NCBI GenBank assembly: GCA_001874305.1
Contig: MPCU01000006.1
Span: 62,001 to 126,000, forward strand
Length of the DNA stretch: 64,000 nucleotides
Direction: 5' to 3'
Source: Bacteriovorax sp. MedPE-SWde
Lineage (GTDB): Bacteria > Bdellovibrionota > Bacteriovoracia > Bacteriovoracales > Bacteriovoracaceae
A program made the translations under genes and the position numbers. The notes below the pieces were generated by a model. The model saw only the letters and a program-made list of their open reading frames with translations. It searched no databases and had not been told where the DNA came from. Shown piece by piece: positions 53,748 to 62,594 of this stretch. Position 1 is the stretch's first letter. Every line of letters starts with the position of its first letter.

Positions 53748-54238
53748 AAATTATAAATAACCTCATCAGTCTTAACAAACTTTCTAACACCTTTTAAAAG
53801 GGTCTTCTTCTTTTTAACATTCATAAAAGGTGCCAATTTTTCTACAATATAACTTGCGACACCTTCCTTTTTACTTTTCTCTTTAACAAATTTTATTATA
53901 TTTTGATCTTTAGATATTTCAGAGCAAGTCTTATTTACGAGGCTAACTCGTACAGGAGATTCTTCGGCCCAATACTTATACTTAGACTCTTGAGTACCGT
54001 TAAAGCATTTATAGTTTTTAGAAATAGTTTTAGAGTGAGACTGAAAAGACTTATATGGATCACAGGGGCCAGCGAAGACATCACCATTCCTTAATATATT
54101 ATTTTCAATATAAGAGATAGAGCTCTCACCGAAGGTAGATGATAGTTTATTTAACATAAAGTACCGGTTACCAAGTTTGGCTGCATAAGAAGCCTCAAAT
54201 ATAAGAAAAACAAGAAGAGTTAGTTTTATAGACGTCAT
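53717..54238 (-). CDS. Small exported protein in the DUF1501-like operon
   Basis: A 173-residue protein with a signal peptide (MTSIKLTLLVFLIFEASYA) and four cysteines; no family recognised. It overlaps the upstream gene by 4 bp and the downstream gene by 31 bp, so the three products are very likely made together and may act as a complex outside the cytoplasm. Confidence 0.68.
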   Translation of the reverse strand: MTSIKLTLLVFLIFEASYAAKLGNRYFMLNKLSSTFGESSISYIENNILRNGDVFAGPCDPYKSFQSHSKTISKNYKCFNGTQESKYKYWAEESPVRVSLVNKTCSEISKDQNIIKFVKEKSKKEGVASYIVEKLAPFMNVKKKKTLLKGVRKFVKTDEVIYNLCKSPFWQYI

Positions 54239-55929
54239 ATATTCTTACACTCTATTGTAATAGGTTTTATCTCACCATTTTTCATTTCGAGCAAACTCTC
54301 CCTATTACTCGTAGGTGATGGAATCCCAATTAACTTTGCTATAGTTGAAGAGATATTACCATACTCAAGTGTTCTCCCATTTAAGGATTTCATAGGGGCC
54401 GCGGCACCCCACGTCCCACTATCTTTATACATAGTACTCTTAGGGTTCGCTAGAATATTACCTATCACTTGAGTTTTCTTAATGGACCCAGAAAAGAAAG
54501 TAGAACAGTGACCATTCCATCCATGCTCAGACCCCATTTGCGAAGTTGCAGGCTCTCTTTCAAATTCAGAAGTTAAATGTATCAATGACTTATTAAAGAG
54601 ATTACTTCCATCGATTTCTGTAGCTTTTAGAAAGTCTGTAAAATGATGAATACACCCCATCAAGGCCCTTTGCGCATAAGTGTTTGCAACAAGAGTTAGT
54701 ATTGACCCGGAATTATGACTATCAAATTCAAATGTTATATCTTTTCTTTGTGGACGAGTTGAAAGAGTGATTTTATCTCCTACTTTCTTAAGGGTCTCTA
54801 TTTCAATGGCGCGATCAAAGAATATATCAGTAATAGAGTTTGGGATGATTACAGCTGACTGTATTATTTCGAACTTCGTCAAAGCTTGGGTCATTGCAAA
54901 CTGGTCCGCAAGATTATTCCACTTTGCATTTTCAAAGGCCTTATCCCAGCCATCAAGAAGAATATCTTCTTCATGTCTCCACTTCGCAAAAAGCCACTTG
55001 AGATCCCAGTCTCTTTGACCATCATTAGGATAGAACGGAAACTGTATATTCTTCGTATCAAAATCATTGATACCTTTTAGTGTCTCTTTAAATGTAGAAT
55101 CTATTATTTTCTGATAATCTTTTTTGGCCTTTGTAAAATATAGGAAGATTTCATCAAATGATTTATCAATTAATTTTTTCGCTTTATTCGAATTATACTT
55201 ATATTTTCTTTGAACGCTCTTTGGCAACCCAGACAAGCCTAAATCATCGTCACCAACAATAGTTGAAGAGCTAAACCACTTCTTGAAAACTTCCTCAACG
55301 CTTTGATCTGCCATTTTTACTGTACCAGCATAAGAAGAAAACTTTGCTTTAAAGGCAGAGTCAGCAATATCAGAAGGAAGCTCTTCACCAACAAGGTGTA
55401 TAACAGGGATCGGTCTTTCAGAAATATCAGAAATGGAGCCGGTTAGACTAACTTCTCCAGGAATAGGAGCAACTAGCTTCCTATTATTTAACTCATGTCC
55501 ATCCTGGCCCATATCGCAACCACGAATAGTAATCATATTTGTCAGTAGCTCATCAATATTGATGATTTTCTCACCAACTTTGATTGGTAGAGACCATAAG
55601 TAGGGAACCTGATAATCCCCTCTTCTCACGGTAACATAGTCTAGAGTTGGGAAATTATACTTATCAACAGATTTAGTATTTAAAACTGTTCCTATCATCT
55701 TATTAGGAAGGTAGTTATCGTTATTTTGTGTTTTTAAAAATGAATCTAGTGTCCAGCGAGCGGGAGACCCGAAGAGATTAATCTGAAAGTAATATTCGAT
55801 ATTTTTTGAGTCAACGCTATATTCAAAGCTTTGTGGATCAGAGGTCTGCTTACATCCCTGCAATAATCCAAGTAATAAACTATTACTCATTGTTGCAGTT
55901 ATATATTTTAAGAAATCTCTTCGTTCCAT
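54235..55929 (-). CDS. Tat-exported lipoprotein with DUF1501-like C-terminal region
   Basis: A 564-residue protein starting MERRDFLKYI, a twin-arginine signal (RRxFLK), with a lipobox ending in GLLQGC (C26), so it is probably a Tat-dependent lipoprotein. The C-terminal segment TSEFEREPATSQMGSEHGWNGH resembles the TSEFGR...GRDHW block of DUF1501 (alkaline-phosphatase-like) proteins; HNSG and GCDMGQDGHE may add metal ligands. Enzyme activity is unproven. First gene of a three-gene operon with a small exported protein and a cytochrome. Confidence 0.72.
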   Translation of the reverse strand: MERRDFLKYITATMSNSLLLGLLQGCKQTSDPQSFEYSVDSKNIEYYFQINLFGSPARWTLDSFLKTQNNDNYLPNKMIGTVLNTKSVDKYNFPTLDYVTVRRGDYQVPYLWSLPIKVGEKIINIDELLTNMITIRGCDMGQDGHELNNRKLVAPIPGEVSLTGSISDISERPIPVIHLVGEELPSDIADSAFKAKFSSYAGTVKMADQSVEEVFKKWFSSSTIVGDDDLGLSGLPKSVQRKYKYNSNKAKKLIDKSFDEIFLYFTKAKKDYQKIIDSTFKETLKGINDFDTKNIQFPFYPNDGQRDWDLKWLFAKWRHEEDILLDGWDKAFENAKWNNLADQFAMTQALTKFEIIQSAVIIPNSITDIFFDRAIEIETLKKVGDKITLSTRPQRKDITFEFDSHNSGSILTLVANTYAQRALMGCIHHFTDFLKATEIDGSNLFNKSLIHLTSEFEREPATSQMGSEHGWNGHCSTFFSGSIKKTQVIGNILANPKSTMYKDSGTWGAAAPMKSLNGRTLEYGNISSTIAKLIGIPSPTSNRESLLEMKNGEIKPITIECKNI

Positions 55930-56045
55930 AGTACTTAATAAACTCTGTAGTGTTTTCTATATAAGTAACTAATAGTTTAAGTGAAAAGTTAAGTTTTTAC
56001 TATATTTAATACGTTCAATTATACTTTAGAAATAAGAATAACTTA

Positions 56046-56747
56046 TCAAAGATTACAATAGCTAGGATTTACGCTTTTTATCGCTTCATCTAACCTGCTT
56101 TTAAGCTGCCTGTAGTTTTTAGTCTTTTTACTAATCAGGATTCTCATATCTGACTTCTTTAAGGAAAATTCTTTAAGGCCTTTAGGAATTACAGCATCAA
56201 ATTTTCCACTATAGGCGAGCAAATAGTCTATCCTCTTTCGTCTTAACATTTTTATACCTATATCGTGTGAGATAATATCTAAAAGTTTAATAGACTTTTT
56301 CTTTTCAAATTGTTTTCTTATACCTAAATAACTAAGTCCACGAACTAGTCCTACAGTCCCATTTAATTCCTCCAGGACACCAGAAAATCTTGTTTTTGAA
56401 ATTAAACTCACTCCAACATTTCCAATTGTACAATCAGTAAACACTATATTTTCTTTTACCAAGGCAGGTACTTGTGTTATTCCTCCAAATAAGTGAACCT
56501 TACCTTGTGACAAATAAAGATATAATCTTTTTCCTGGAAGAGTTAGCCACTCATTTTTAATCTGAGCTATATTAATAATTTTTTCCATATAATCATATAA
56601 TGGCCCGCTATCAATATTTTTACCATTTGAAGATACGTAATAAGGAGGAATAGAAGTTGCACCAACAACAAGAGTCTTACCAAGTGCGATGGACGATAGA
56701 ATCACACAGAATAAAAAAGTAATTCCATATAGTTTTATATTTTTCAT
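56046..56747 (-). CDS. Periplasmic solute-binding protein-like (SBP family 3)
   Basis: A 233-residue protein with a signal peptide (to about residue 23, ending ALG) followed by KTLVVGATSIPPYYV, the usual start of family-3 binding proteins, and GTVGLVRGLSYLG in the second lobe. No ABC transporter genes accompany it, so it may be a stand-alone sensor or binding protein. The ligand is unknown. Confidence 0.72.
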   Translation of the reverse strand: MKNIKLYGITFLFCVILSSIALGKTLVVGATSIPPYYVSSNGKNIDSGPLYDYMEKIINIAQIKNEWLTLPGKRLYLYLSQGKVHLFGGITQVPALVKENIVFTDCTIGNVGVSLISKTRFSGVLEELNGTVGLVRGLSYLGIRKQFEKKKSIKLLDIISHDIGIKMLRRKRIDYLLAYSGKFDAVIPKGLKEFSLKKSDMRILISKKTKNYRQLKSRLDEAIKSVNPSYCNL

Positions 56748-57013
56748 ATAGAGACAATTATATCAAGCTTTAGAAAAAGTGGTTATAGAAAAATCTCTCC
56801 ATTAAATTCGCCATTAAAAGAACTTCAAATATCAAGATTTATCCAAATTTGTGAAGATTTACTTATTATCGAAGTATCAGTGAACGCATTTTCATACTCA
56901 GAGACTACAAAGAGAGTACTACGGCCAGATTTAAGTACTATAAATAGAAGCTTAAACTAACTATGACATAAATCAGCTGATATATATCCACGTTATTGTT
57001 AGAATAAGATTAT

Positions 57014-57616
57014 ATGGACTCAATACCCGACAAAAACATACACGATGCCTTCCAGACTATTGTGCAAAACTATGATCAACTAACCATAAAGGTAAATGAT
57101 CAAGATGCCTTTAACAAATTAGCTCGCGTAGAAGGTAGCTTAGTATCAAGTTACTCAAAGAACTCTAAAAGCGAACAATACTTTCAAACTATAGTAATCT
57201 ATTACGCCGATCATCTTATTGGAGCTATTTCATTTTTCGTAGCTAAAAATGAGATGCGAAAAGTAAAAAACAATTTATATGAAAGAATCGATATAGTTGT
57301 TGTTCCTAAAAGATTTCGTGGGAATGGAATTTCAAAAGCACTAGTTTTACTTGCTATACATTATTGTAATATTTCTTTTGGGAATAGGATTTATTCAATC
57401 AGCTGCTTAGCTGCACATGAAGCAATATCACGAGTACTAGATGGTCTTAATTTTCGTTGTAATCGAGGTAATGATGAAAACTTTTCAAGACACAGTATTT
57501 ATTTTGATCCTTCTGAAAGTCAGGAATATGCAAAACTCATTGAAGAAAACTTAAAAAGTGCTATACATAGAATTAATTACAAACTTCATAAAGAAATAGG
57601 ATCTATTAAATCATGA
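57014..57616 (+). CDS. GNAT-family N-acetyltransferase
   Basis: A 200-residue protein; the acetyl-CoA-binding motif A is seen as DIVVVPKRFRGNGISKALV (RxxGxG/I form) with beta strands before and helices after, as in GNAT enzymes. The acceptor is unknown. It overlaps the following HDAC-family gene by 4 bp (ATGA), so the two are translated together. No ribosome site is visible; the mRNA may start very near the ATG. The 266-bp gap before it (56748-57013) shows no convincing gene. Confidence 0.75.
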   Translation: MDSIPDKNIHDAFQTIVQNYDQLTIKVNDQDAFNKLARVEGSLVSSYSKNSKSEQYFQTIVIYYADHLIGAISFFVAKNEMRKVKNNLYERIDIVVVPKRFRGNGISKALVLLAIHYCNISFGNRIYSISCLAAHEAISRVLDGLNFRCNRGNDENFSRHSIYFDPSESQEYAKLIEENLKSAIHRINYKLHKEIGSIKS

Positions 57617-58545
57617 GTTCTCACTACTATTGGAATAGAAAACTAGAACAAAGAGATACTGGCCAGGCGTGTCCAGAAAGACCACAAAGGTGCTCAGTTT
57701 TAGATCCCTCAGAAATACTGGCCGATAATCCTAAAATGCTATCAAAGAGTTTTTCAGAGGTAGACGAAAGTATTTTATCTCTCACCCATACTAGTGAATA
57801 TATAGAAAAGGTCAAAACCTCATTCGAAGATAAACTAAGGTCTCTTGATTCTGGAGATACAAAAGTCACAGAGAATACTTATTCACAAGCATTACTTGCA
57901 GCAAGTGCAGGTATCTATGCTGCAGATGCTTGTTTTAACGATGGTATAAAGACTTCGTTTTGCGCAATTCGTCCACCAGGGCACCATGCCAACAAAATGA
58001 AAGCTCTTGGCTTTTGCATCTTTAACAATATCGCTATTACTGCGAATTACTGCCTCTCAAAGAATTACGCTAATAAAGTTTTAATCATTGACTTTGATGT
58101 TCATCCTGGAAATGGAACACAAGAAATCTTCTACGAAAGTGATGAAGTCTTTGTTCTTTCTATTCATCAAGATGAGCAATTTCCCTTCGCTGGTAATTCA
58201 GATTTACAAGGAAAAGGACAAGGGTTAGGCCATAACTTGAATGTCCCCTTAAAAAAGTCTACGACGAGGACAGAGTACCTACTAGCTTTAGAATCAGCAC
58301 TAGAACAAGTATTGAAAAAGTTCTCCCCAGATTTAACATTAATTTCAGCTGGTTTTGATGCTCACAAGCAAGATCCTTCAAGAACAATGAATCTTGAAAC
58401 AGAAGATTACTTTAAGATTACAAGGTCAATTATTGAAAAGACTGCGCCACTTACAAATGGTAGGACAATCAGTTTCTTAGAGGGAGGGTATAACACTTCA
58501 AAACTTAGAGATTGTGTTATTCAACACTGTAAAGCACTGGTATGA
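57613..58545 (+). CDS. HDAC-family zinc deacetylase
   Basis: A 310-residue member of the arginase/deacetylase fold family (class II HDAC and acetylpolyamine amidohydrolases). The active site is complete: RPPGHHA (H124, H125), zinc ligands in DFDVHPGNGT (D162, H164) and SAGFDAH, and the Tyr of LEGGYN. The substrate may be acetyl-lysine or an acetylpolyamine. Its coupling to a GNAT gene suggests an add/remove pair. Confidence 0.9.
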   Translation: MSSHYYWNRKLEQRDTGQACPERPQRCSVLDPSEILADNPKMLSKSFSEVDESILSLTHTSEYIEKVKTSFEDKLRSLDSGDTKVTENTYSQALLAASAGIYAADACFNDGIKTSFCAIRPPGHHANKMKALGFCIFNNIAITANYCLSKNYANKVLIIDFDVHPGNGTQEIFYESDEVFVLSIHQDEQFPFAGNSDLQGKGQGLGHNLNVPLKKSTTRTEYLLALESALEQVLKKFSPDLTLISAGFDAHKQDPSRTMNLETEDYFKITRSIIEKTAPLTNGRTISFLEGGYNTSKLRDCVIQHCKALV

Positions 58546-58661
58546 GATTTTCATTAAGAAAGTGTTCAATATTTTTACACCGTCTGAAATAACTTCCAAC
58601 AAGGAACTTCTTCAACAAAGAAATGCTACATTCTCATAAATATATTAAATGAGAGGAATGA

Positions 58662-59534
58662 ATGAAGAAAGTCTTACCCTTAGTTATCATTGCATGCTTA
58701 AGTACAAGTGCTGTATCAGCAAAGAACTCTTGTAAAGACTTACAGATAGGAGAATCTCTTAGAGTTAAAAAGTCTCCCAAGAAAAGTAAGTCAGGTATTG
58801 AAATGAAATATACTCTTAATCGAGTATCTGAAAATGGATACGACGTTTTTATTAATCCGGACTTCTTGCCACACAAAAGTTACGATGGAAAATTCCCAAG
58901 TAATGTGACAGGGACAATTACTCTTCGAAAACTAAGACCATTTGTTAACCAATTATATAAGAAACGATTTAACTATTGTTTTGGCCACTTTAATAAAAAA
59001 CTCTATGATGGATATTATCGTAAAATTAATCTCAAGGTATGGGATAAAGAGTTGCACTCATCTATAAAAGAGCCGCCTAAAGTAAAAATTAAAATAGTTA
59101 GTAGTCGGGCAAGAAGTAATTCGAGAAACTATGCTTCAAATGCAAGCTGTAGCACAATTGTACACGAAGTCCTTCATATACTTGGACTACCAGATGAATA
59201 CAGAGAGAAAGTCAGTAACTGGAATCCTAATATTCTAGGTAGGATGTTTAGGCCACTTGTAAATGATAGACATGGAAAACTTGCTTTTAACTGTAGATCA
59301 ATGGGTAAAGGTGCCTCAATTATGGCCAACCCTCATAACACTCAATACTACAGAAGAAATATCTTCTCTAAGCACATAGATGTTATTCTCTATCCAAACT
59401 GTACTAAGAAGAATGAGACATTCTACAAGTGTGCAAAGAATGCATATCGAACTTCTAAAGACCATGGTGGATTTTTAGGCTGCCGTAAAAATACACCAGA
59501 CATTTGTGGAACAACAAATTGGATAGGTATCTAA
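58662..59534 (+). CDS. Secreted metzincin-like zinc metalloprotease
   Basis: A 290-residue protein with a signal peptide (MKKVLPLVIIACLSTSAVSA). The zinc site HEVLHILGLPD (H168, E169, H172, D178) fits HExxHxxGxxD of metzincins, where the third ligand can be Asp, and SIMANP downstream could be the Met-turn. Eight or so cysteines suggest disulfides. The catalytic Glu is present, so it is probably an active secreted protease. GAGG precedes the start. Confidence 0.8.
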   Translation: MKKVLPLVIIACLSTSAVSAKNSCKDLQIGESLRVKKSPKKSKSGIEMKYTLNRVSENGYDVFINPDFLPHKSYDGKFPSNVTGTITLRKLRPFVNQLYKKRFNYCFGHFNKKLYDGYYRKINLKVWDKELHSSIKEPPKVKIKIVSSRARSNSRNYASNASCSTIVHEVLHILGLPDEYREKVSNWNPNILGRMFRPLVNDRHGKLAFNCRSMGKGASIMANPHNTQYYRRNIFSKHIDVILYPNCTKKNETFYKCAKNAYRTSKDHGGFLGCRKNTPDICGTTNWIGI

Positions 59535-59571
59535 TTAGAGTCAAAAAAAAAAAAATTAAAAGGAGTATATT

Positions 59572-59868
59572 ATGAAGACACTTATTTTAACAGTTAGTTT
59601 AGTAGTAACATTATCACAAAGTGCATTTGCTGACGACAGTGGCTGTCATGAGTTCTATAAGGATAAAGCTGACTCTTTAAGAGTAGAAGTTAGAGACCTT
59701 CAAAAGAATGGAGATATTTCAATGTATCATGCCATAACTTTTCAAAACGCTATAAAAGGTGCTGTGATCAGTAGTGATGACCTTATGAGTCCTTGCAGCG
59801 GCCTTGAAAGTAACCTACGTCAAATAGATCTAGCGATTTTGCATGCAAAGAGAAATATCAATAAGTAA
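59572..59868 (+). CDS. Small exported protein, function unknown
   Basis: A 98-residue product with a clear signal peptide (MKTLILTVSLVVTLSQSAFA), a charged helical mature part and two cysteines (C25 and C75). No family recognised. AGGAG precedes the start. It follows the metzincin-like gene by 37 bp across an A-rich stretch, so the two may be co-transcribed. Confidence 0.65.
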   Translation: MKTLILTVSLVVTLSQSAFADDSGCHEFYKDKADSLRVEVRDLQKNGDISMYHAITFQNAIKGAVISSDDLMSPCSGLESNLRQIDLAILHAKRNINK

Positions 59869-59896
59869 TTAGACAACAAGAAAGCACTATCGAAGA

Positions 59897-60364
59897 TTAT
59901 CTTACAATCTTCTTTAGTGCATTTAGTGATTCATTAGAAAGGTACTCTCCGTACTCCATCCAAATTTCCTTTACTTCTTCTTTAGTCATATCAGATGATA
60001 CTTGAGAAACAACTTCAGAGAAAACAAGATTTACTTCATCAATCTCATTATTAAATGCCATCATTTCATTCTTAGTTATATCTTTTACTGACGCATCTTC
60101 GCTGGAGATTTCTTTAAACGCCAAAGACTCAGAGGATTCATCTAGTAGTAGAAAACCAGGAATAAAGAGAAGTTTTCCTAATAAAGGATTTTTTGCGTGA
60201 ATCTTAGAAGCTGGATAGTTCCAACCAATAGTGATAAGTGCATACTTTGCAGCAACGCCAAAAGCTCCACCCATAAATGCAATTGATGTAACTGCAGCAT
60301 TAGACGTTTGAGCTATAGACAAACTTAGTGCAGAAGCTAATATTATAGTTTTAAAAGTTTTCAT
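59897..60364 (-). CDS. Exported protein, function unknown
   Basis: A 155-residue protein with a signal peptide (MKTFKTIILASALSLSIAQ) and a second hydrophobic stretch (about 25-65), then an acidic helical C-terminus. No family recognised. The start at 60364 is preferred over one at 60385 because GGAG lies 7 bases upstream and the signal peptide begins there. Confidence 0.65.
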   Translation of the reverse strand: MKTFKTIILASALSLSIAQTSNAAVTSIAFMGGAFGVAAKYALITIGWNYPASKIHAKNPLLGKLLFIPGFLLLDESSESLAFKEISSEDASVKDITKNEMMAFNNEIDEVNLVFSEVVSQVSSDMTKEEVKEIWMEYGEYLSNESLNALKKIVR

Positions 60365-60450
60365 ATATTTCTCCATTTTTCTCACTCTTTATATAGGCGA
60401 TTACCACCATAATGAAATATATTTTGTAGTCCTTGTAATTATTCCTTAAG

Positions 60451-60662
60451 GGTACGCGCGTCCATATCGTGATAACATGAAGTTATGTACATATAAGTCA
60501 CATACCATCTTCTAAGATGCCAAACCGAGTGCTTTTCTCTGTAAAACTTAAGTCTTATTTTTGGAGAACTTATTCGAATTCTGAGAATACTATAGCTTCA
60601 CAGAGATATTACAATATATTCATTCTTCAAGTTACTGAAGTCACGATACGGACGCGCGTACC
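60451..60662. repeat. 212-bp imperfect palindrome in a divergent gene-free gap
   Basis: The outer 22-bp arms (60451-60472 and 60641-60662) are inverted copies with one mismatch and begin GGTACGCGCGTCC, far more GC-rich than the surroundings. After a 6-base bulge on the right, 60473-60482 pairs with 60625-60634 at 9 of 10 positions, and TCTCTGT (60536-60542) with ACAGAGA (60600-60606). The interior has no gene. It could be a miniature mobile element or encode a structured RNA. No target-site duplication was found. The rest of the 452-bp gap (60365-60816) shows nothing else nameable. Confidence 0.7.
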
Positions 60663-60816
60663 TGTACTAATTGCACTCGCTGACTAAATTCTAGACAATT
60701 TTTAACATTATCCTATCTAAATATCATACACTTAGAATTCCCTAAATTGGCACACCTCTTGCTTTATATAAATTGAATCTAAAAAGAATAAATGAACACA
60801 GACAATGGAGTATCAC

Positions 60817-61776
60817 ATGACGGGGAAATTACTAACACTTACTATTTTATCTACATTGGCCTTTTCAGCTCAAGCCAAGCTTAGCTGTAAAATTTTAATG
60901 GATGGCTTTGATGCTGATGGAAAGAAAACTATCTATGATCTTTCTTCTCGAGAAAAAGAAAAATATAAGAAGTGTCTTGATGATATGAGACTTGTTCCAA
61001 ATAATTATAAATCATTTGAAGAAAGAACAGAGCGCGAGGCCTCAAAAAGAAAGCAGGCCTATAAGAAAAAAGAAAGATCAAAGAAAGATGCTGAGGAACA
61101 AAAACAGATTGCTAAAACCCGAGAATTCTATACGTTCTCGGCGGCAGATCTCGAAGATATATTCAATAAGCCAGTCTATGGTTATAGATTTGCAAAGAGA
61201 GCACGTTTTACTGACGGTTTAGATCACTCTCACCACTCACTACAAAAACTAACCGATATATCAGAGCTATGTGCTGCGATCGGAAAAGAATATGAGATGA
61301 AAGGTTTTAAGGCCATTGATGCCAAAATGAAACTTGAAGACGGTGTAAGAGAGAGAAATAATCTCAATGAGCAAGGTGTAATTATTCCTGACTCATTTTG
61401 GACAAGTCATGAGCTCTTTGAAACAGATCAGAAAACAAGAGATAAAATGAGACAAGCAGGAGCTAATAAGTTTCAAATCCTTCAATTCTCAGAAGTAACT
61501 TGTTCTAACAATGAAAATAAGAAAGATGACTACGAAGATATAACTCCAGAAGTGACTCTACTAACAAAGACTAAAGAGTTCACTGACGATGCAGAAAGTG
61601 AATATATCACTCTTGCTGAAGACTTAGAGGTTGGAGAAGCGGTATCACGCGACAGAGTTGGAAGTAAGCACGACGGTGACTACAAGCGTGAGCCAAAAAC
61701 AAGTATTCAAAGTGAAGTCGATGCAATCCTAGGATTAGATGTCGATGTAAGAGAAGACTTATCAACATTTAGATAA
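60817..61776 (+). CDS. Exported protein, function unknown
   Basis: A 319-residue protein with a signal peptide (MTGKLLTLTILSTLAFSAQA), then a highly charged Lys/Glu-rich helix (about 50-110) and an acidic C-terminal third. No family recognised. The start at 60817 is preferred over an in-frame ATG at 60805 because GGAG sits 6 bases before it. It ends at a strong terminator. Confidence 0.68.
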   Translation: MTGKLLTLTILSTLAFSAQAKLSCKILMDGFDADGKKTIYDLSSREKEKYKKCLDDMRLVPNNYKSFEERTEREASKRKQAYKKKERSKKDAEEQKQIAKTREFYTFSAADLEDIFNKPVYGYRFAKRARFTDGLDHSHHSLQKLTDISELCAAIGKEYEMKGFKAIDAKMKLEDGVRERNNLNEQGVIIPDSFWTSHELFETDQKTRDKMRQAGANKFQILQFSEVTCSNNENKKDDYEDITPEVTLLTKTKEFTDDAESEYITLAEDLEVGEAVSRDRVGSKHDGDYKREPKTSIQSEVDAILGLDVDVREDLSTFR

Positions 61777-61804
61777 ATATAACACACCTCCCTATTGTGT
61801 TTTG

Positions 61805-61851
61805 AAGAGGCCTAAGCGTTCCCCCCTATACGCTTAGGCCTCTTTCTTTTT
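61805..61851 (+). terminator. Strong intrinsic terminator
   Basis: AAGAGGCCTAAGCG (61805-61818) and CGCTTAGGCCTCTT (61831-61844) are perfect 14-bp arms around a 12-base loop, followed by TCTTTTT. Confidence 0.95.
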
Positions 61852-61879
61852 GACCGCCCTTTAAGTTTATTGCTACAAT
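61850..61879 (+). promoter_or_regulatory. Promoter of the 235-residue exported protein gene
   Basis: TTGACC (61850-61855), 18 bases, then TACAAT (61874-61879). The start site would be at about 61886, next to the ATG at 61887, which has no ribosome site. This is a second candidate leaderless mRNA. Confidence 0.5.
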
Positions 61880-61886
61880 ATATTTA

Positions 61887-62594
61887 ATGCGCAAATTACT
61901 ATTGTTAACTCTATTTATCACATGCTCTTTTGCACAAGTTCCGGCTGAGAAGTTTCTTCCTCACATGGCGATTCATATGAATAAAGGATGTCAGCAAAAC
62001 TCAAGCTGTACGGCGCTAATTGGCAAAATGAATAGAGAACTAGATAAAGCTTTAAAGACGGGTAATCAATCTAGACTTAACTCATTTCAACGTCGATACG
62101 GTATCCCTCTCTCTTTTTGGACATTGAAAGAAGATGATTTAAATACTGTAACCTTTGATTCACGATGCGCGAGACACAGAAAGAAAGACTCTAAAATCTA
62201 TGAAGGAATTCGCTATATAAAGAAGACTTCAACATTATTAAAAGATCCCTCTATCCTAATGAATATCGCTATATCAGAAGATGATATTGATTCATTCTAT
62301 ATAATGCCAAGAAAGGCACTGCCCAATGGTATCTCAAAGGGAGCTCTTCACTTTACACAAGAAAGAGAAGGCTTATTCTACTATCTCAACCTTTCTAGAC
62401 AAAAGATTCATGCAAGCTTTAAAAAGCTACCTGAAAAAGAAATCCTCGAAACATCTTGTCCTTTAAAACTACGTGAGAGTTTCGCAAAGAGACAGAAGAG
62501 CGCTAATCTCTATAAGTCTAGCTTCTGTAAGAAGATTTGGAATTTCGATAAGCAAAAGTATTCAACTCTAATTTTTGGCTGGAGCTGCCTGTGA
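61887..62594 (+). CDS. Exported protein, function unknown
   Basis: A 235-residue protein with a signal peptide (MRKLLLLTLFITCSFA) and several cysteines. No family recognised. Its stop overlaps the GTG of the next gene by 4 bp (GTGA), so the two are translationally coupled and may act together. Confidence 0.66.
   Translation: MRKLLLLTLFITCSFAQVPAEKFLPHMAIHMNKGCQQNSSCTALIGKMNRELDKALKTGNQSRLNSFQRRYGIPLSFWTLKEDDLNTVTFDSRCARHRKKDSKIYEGIRYIKKTSTLLKDPSILMNIAISEDDIDSFYIMPRKALPNGISKGALHFTQEREGLFYYLNLSRQKIHASFKKLPEKEILETSCPLKLRESFAKRQKSANLYKSSFCKKIWNFDKQKYSTLIFGWSCL

Noticed and set aside
56750-56960. Open plus-strand frame of about 70 codons before the GNAT gene
   Set aside because: It has no ATG and no ribosome site, begins inside the promoter region of the divergent gene, and its translation resembles no protein I know; an open frame of this size is expected by chance in AT-rich DNA.
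59543-59557. Long A-run after the metzincin-like gene, considered as a terminator
   Set aside because: There is no hairpin before it, and on the plus strand it is A rather than T; it is only an A-rich spacer before the ribosome site of the next gene.
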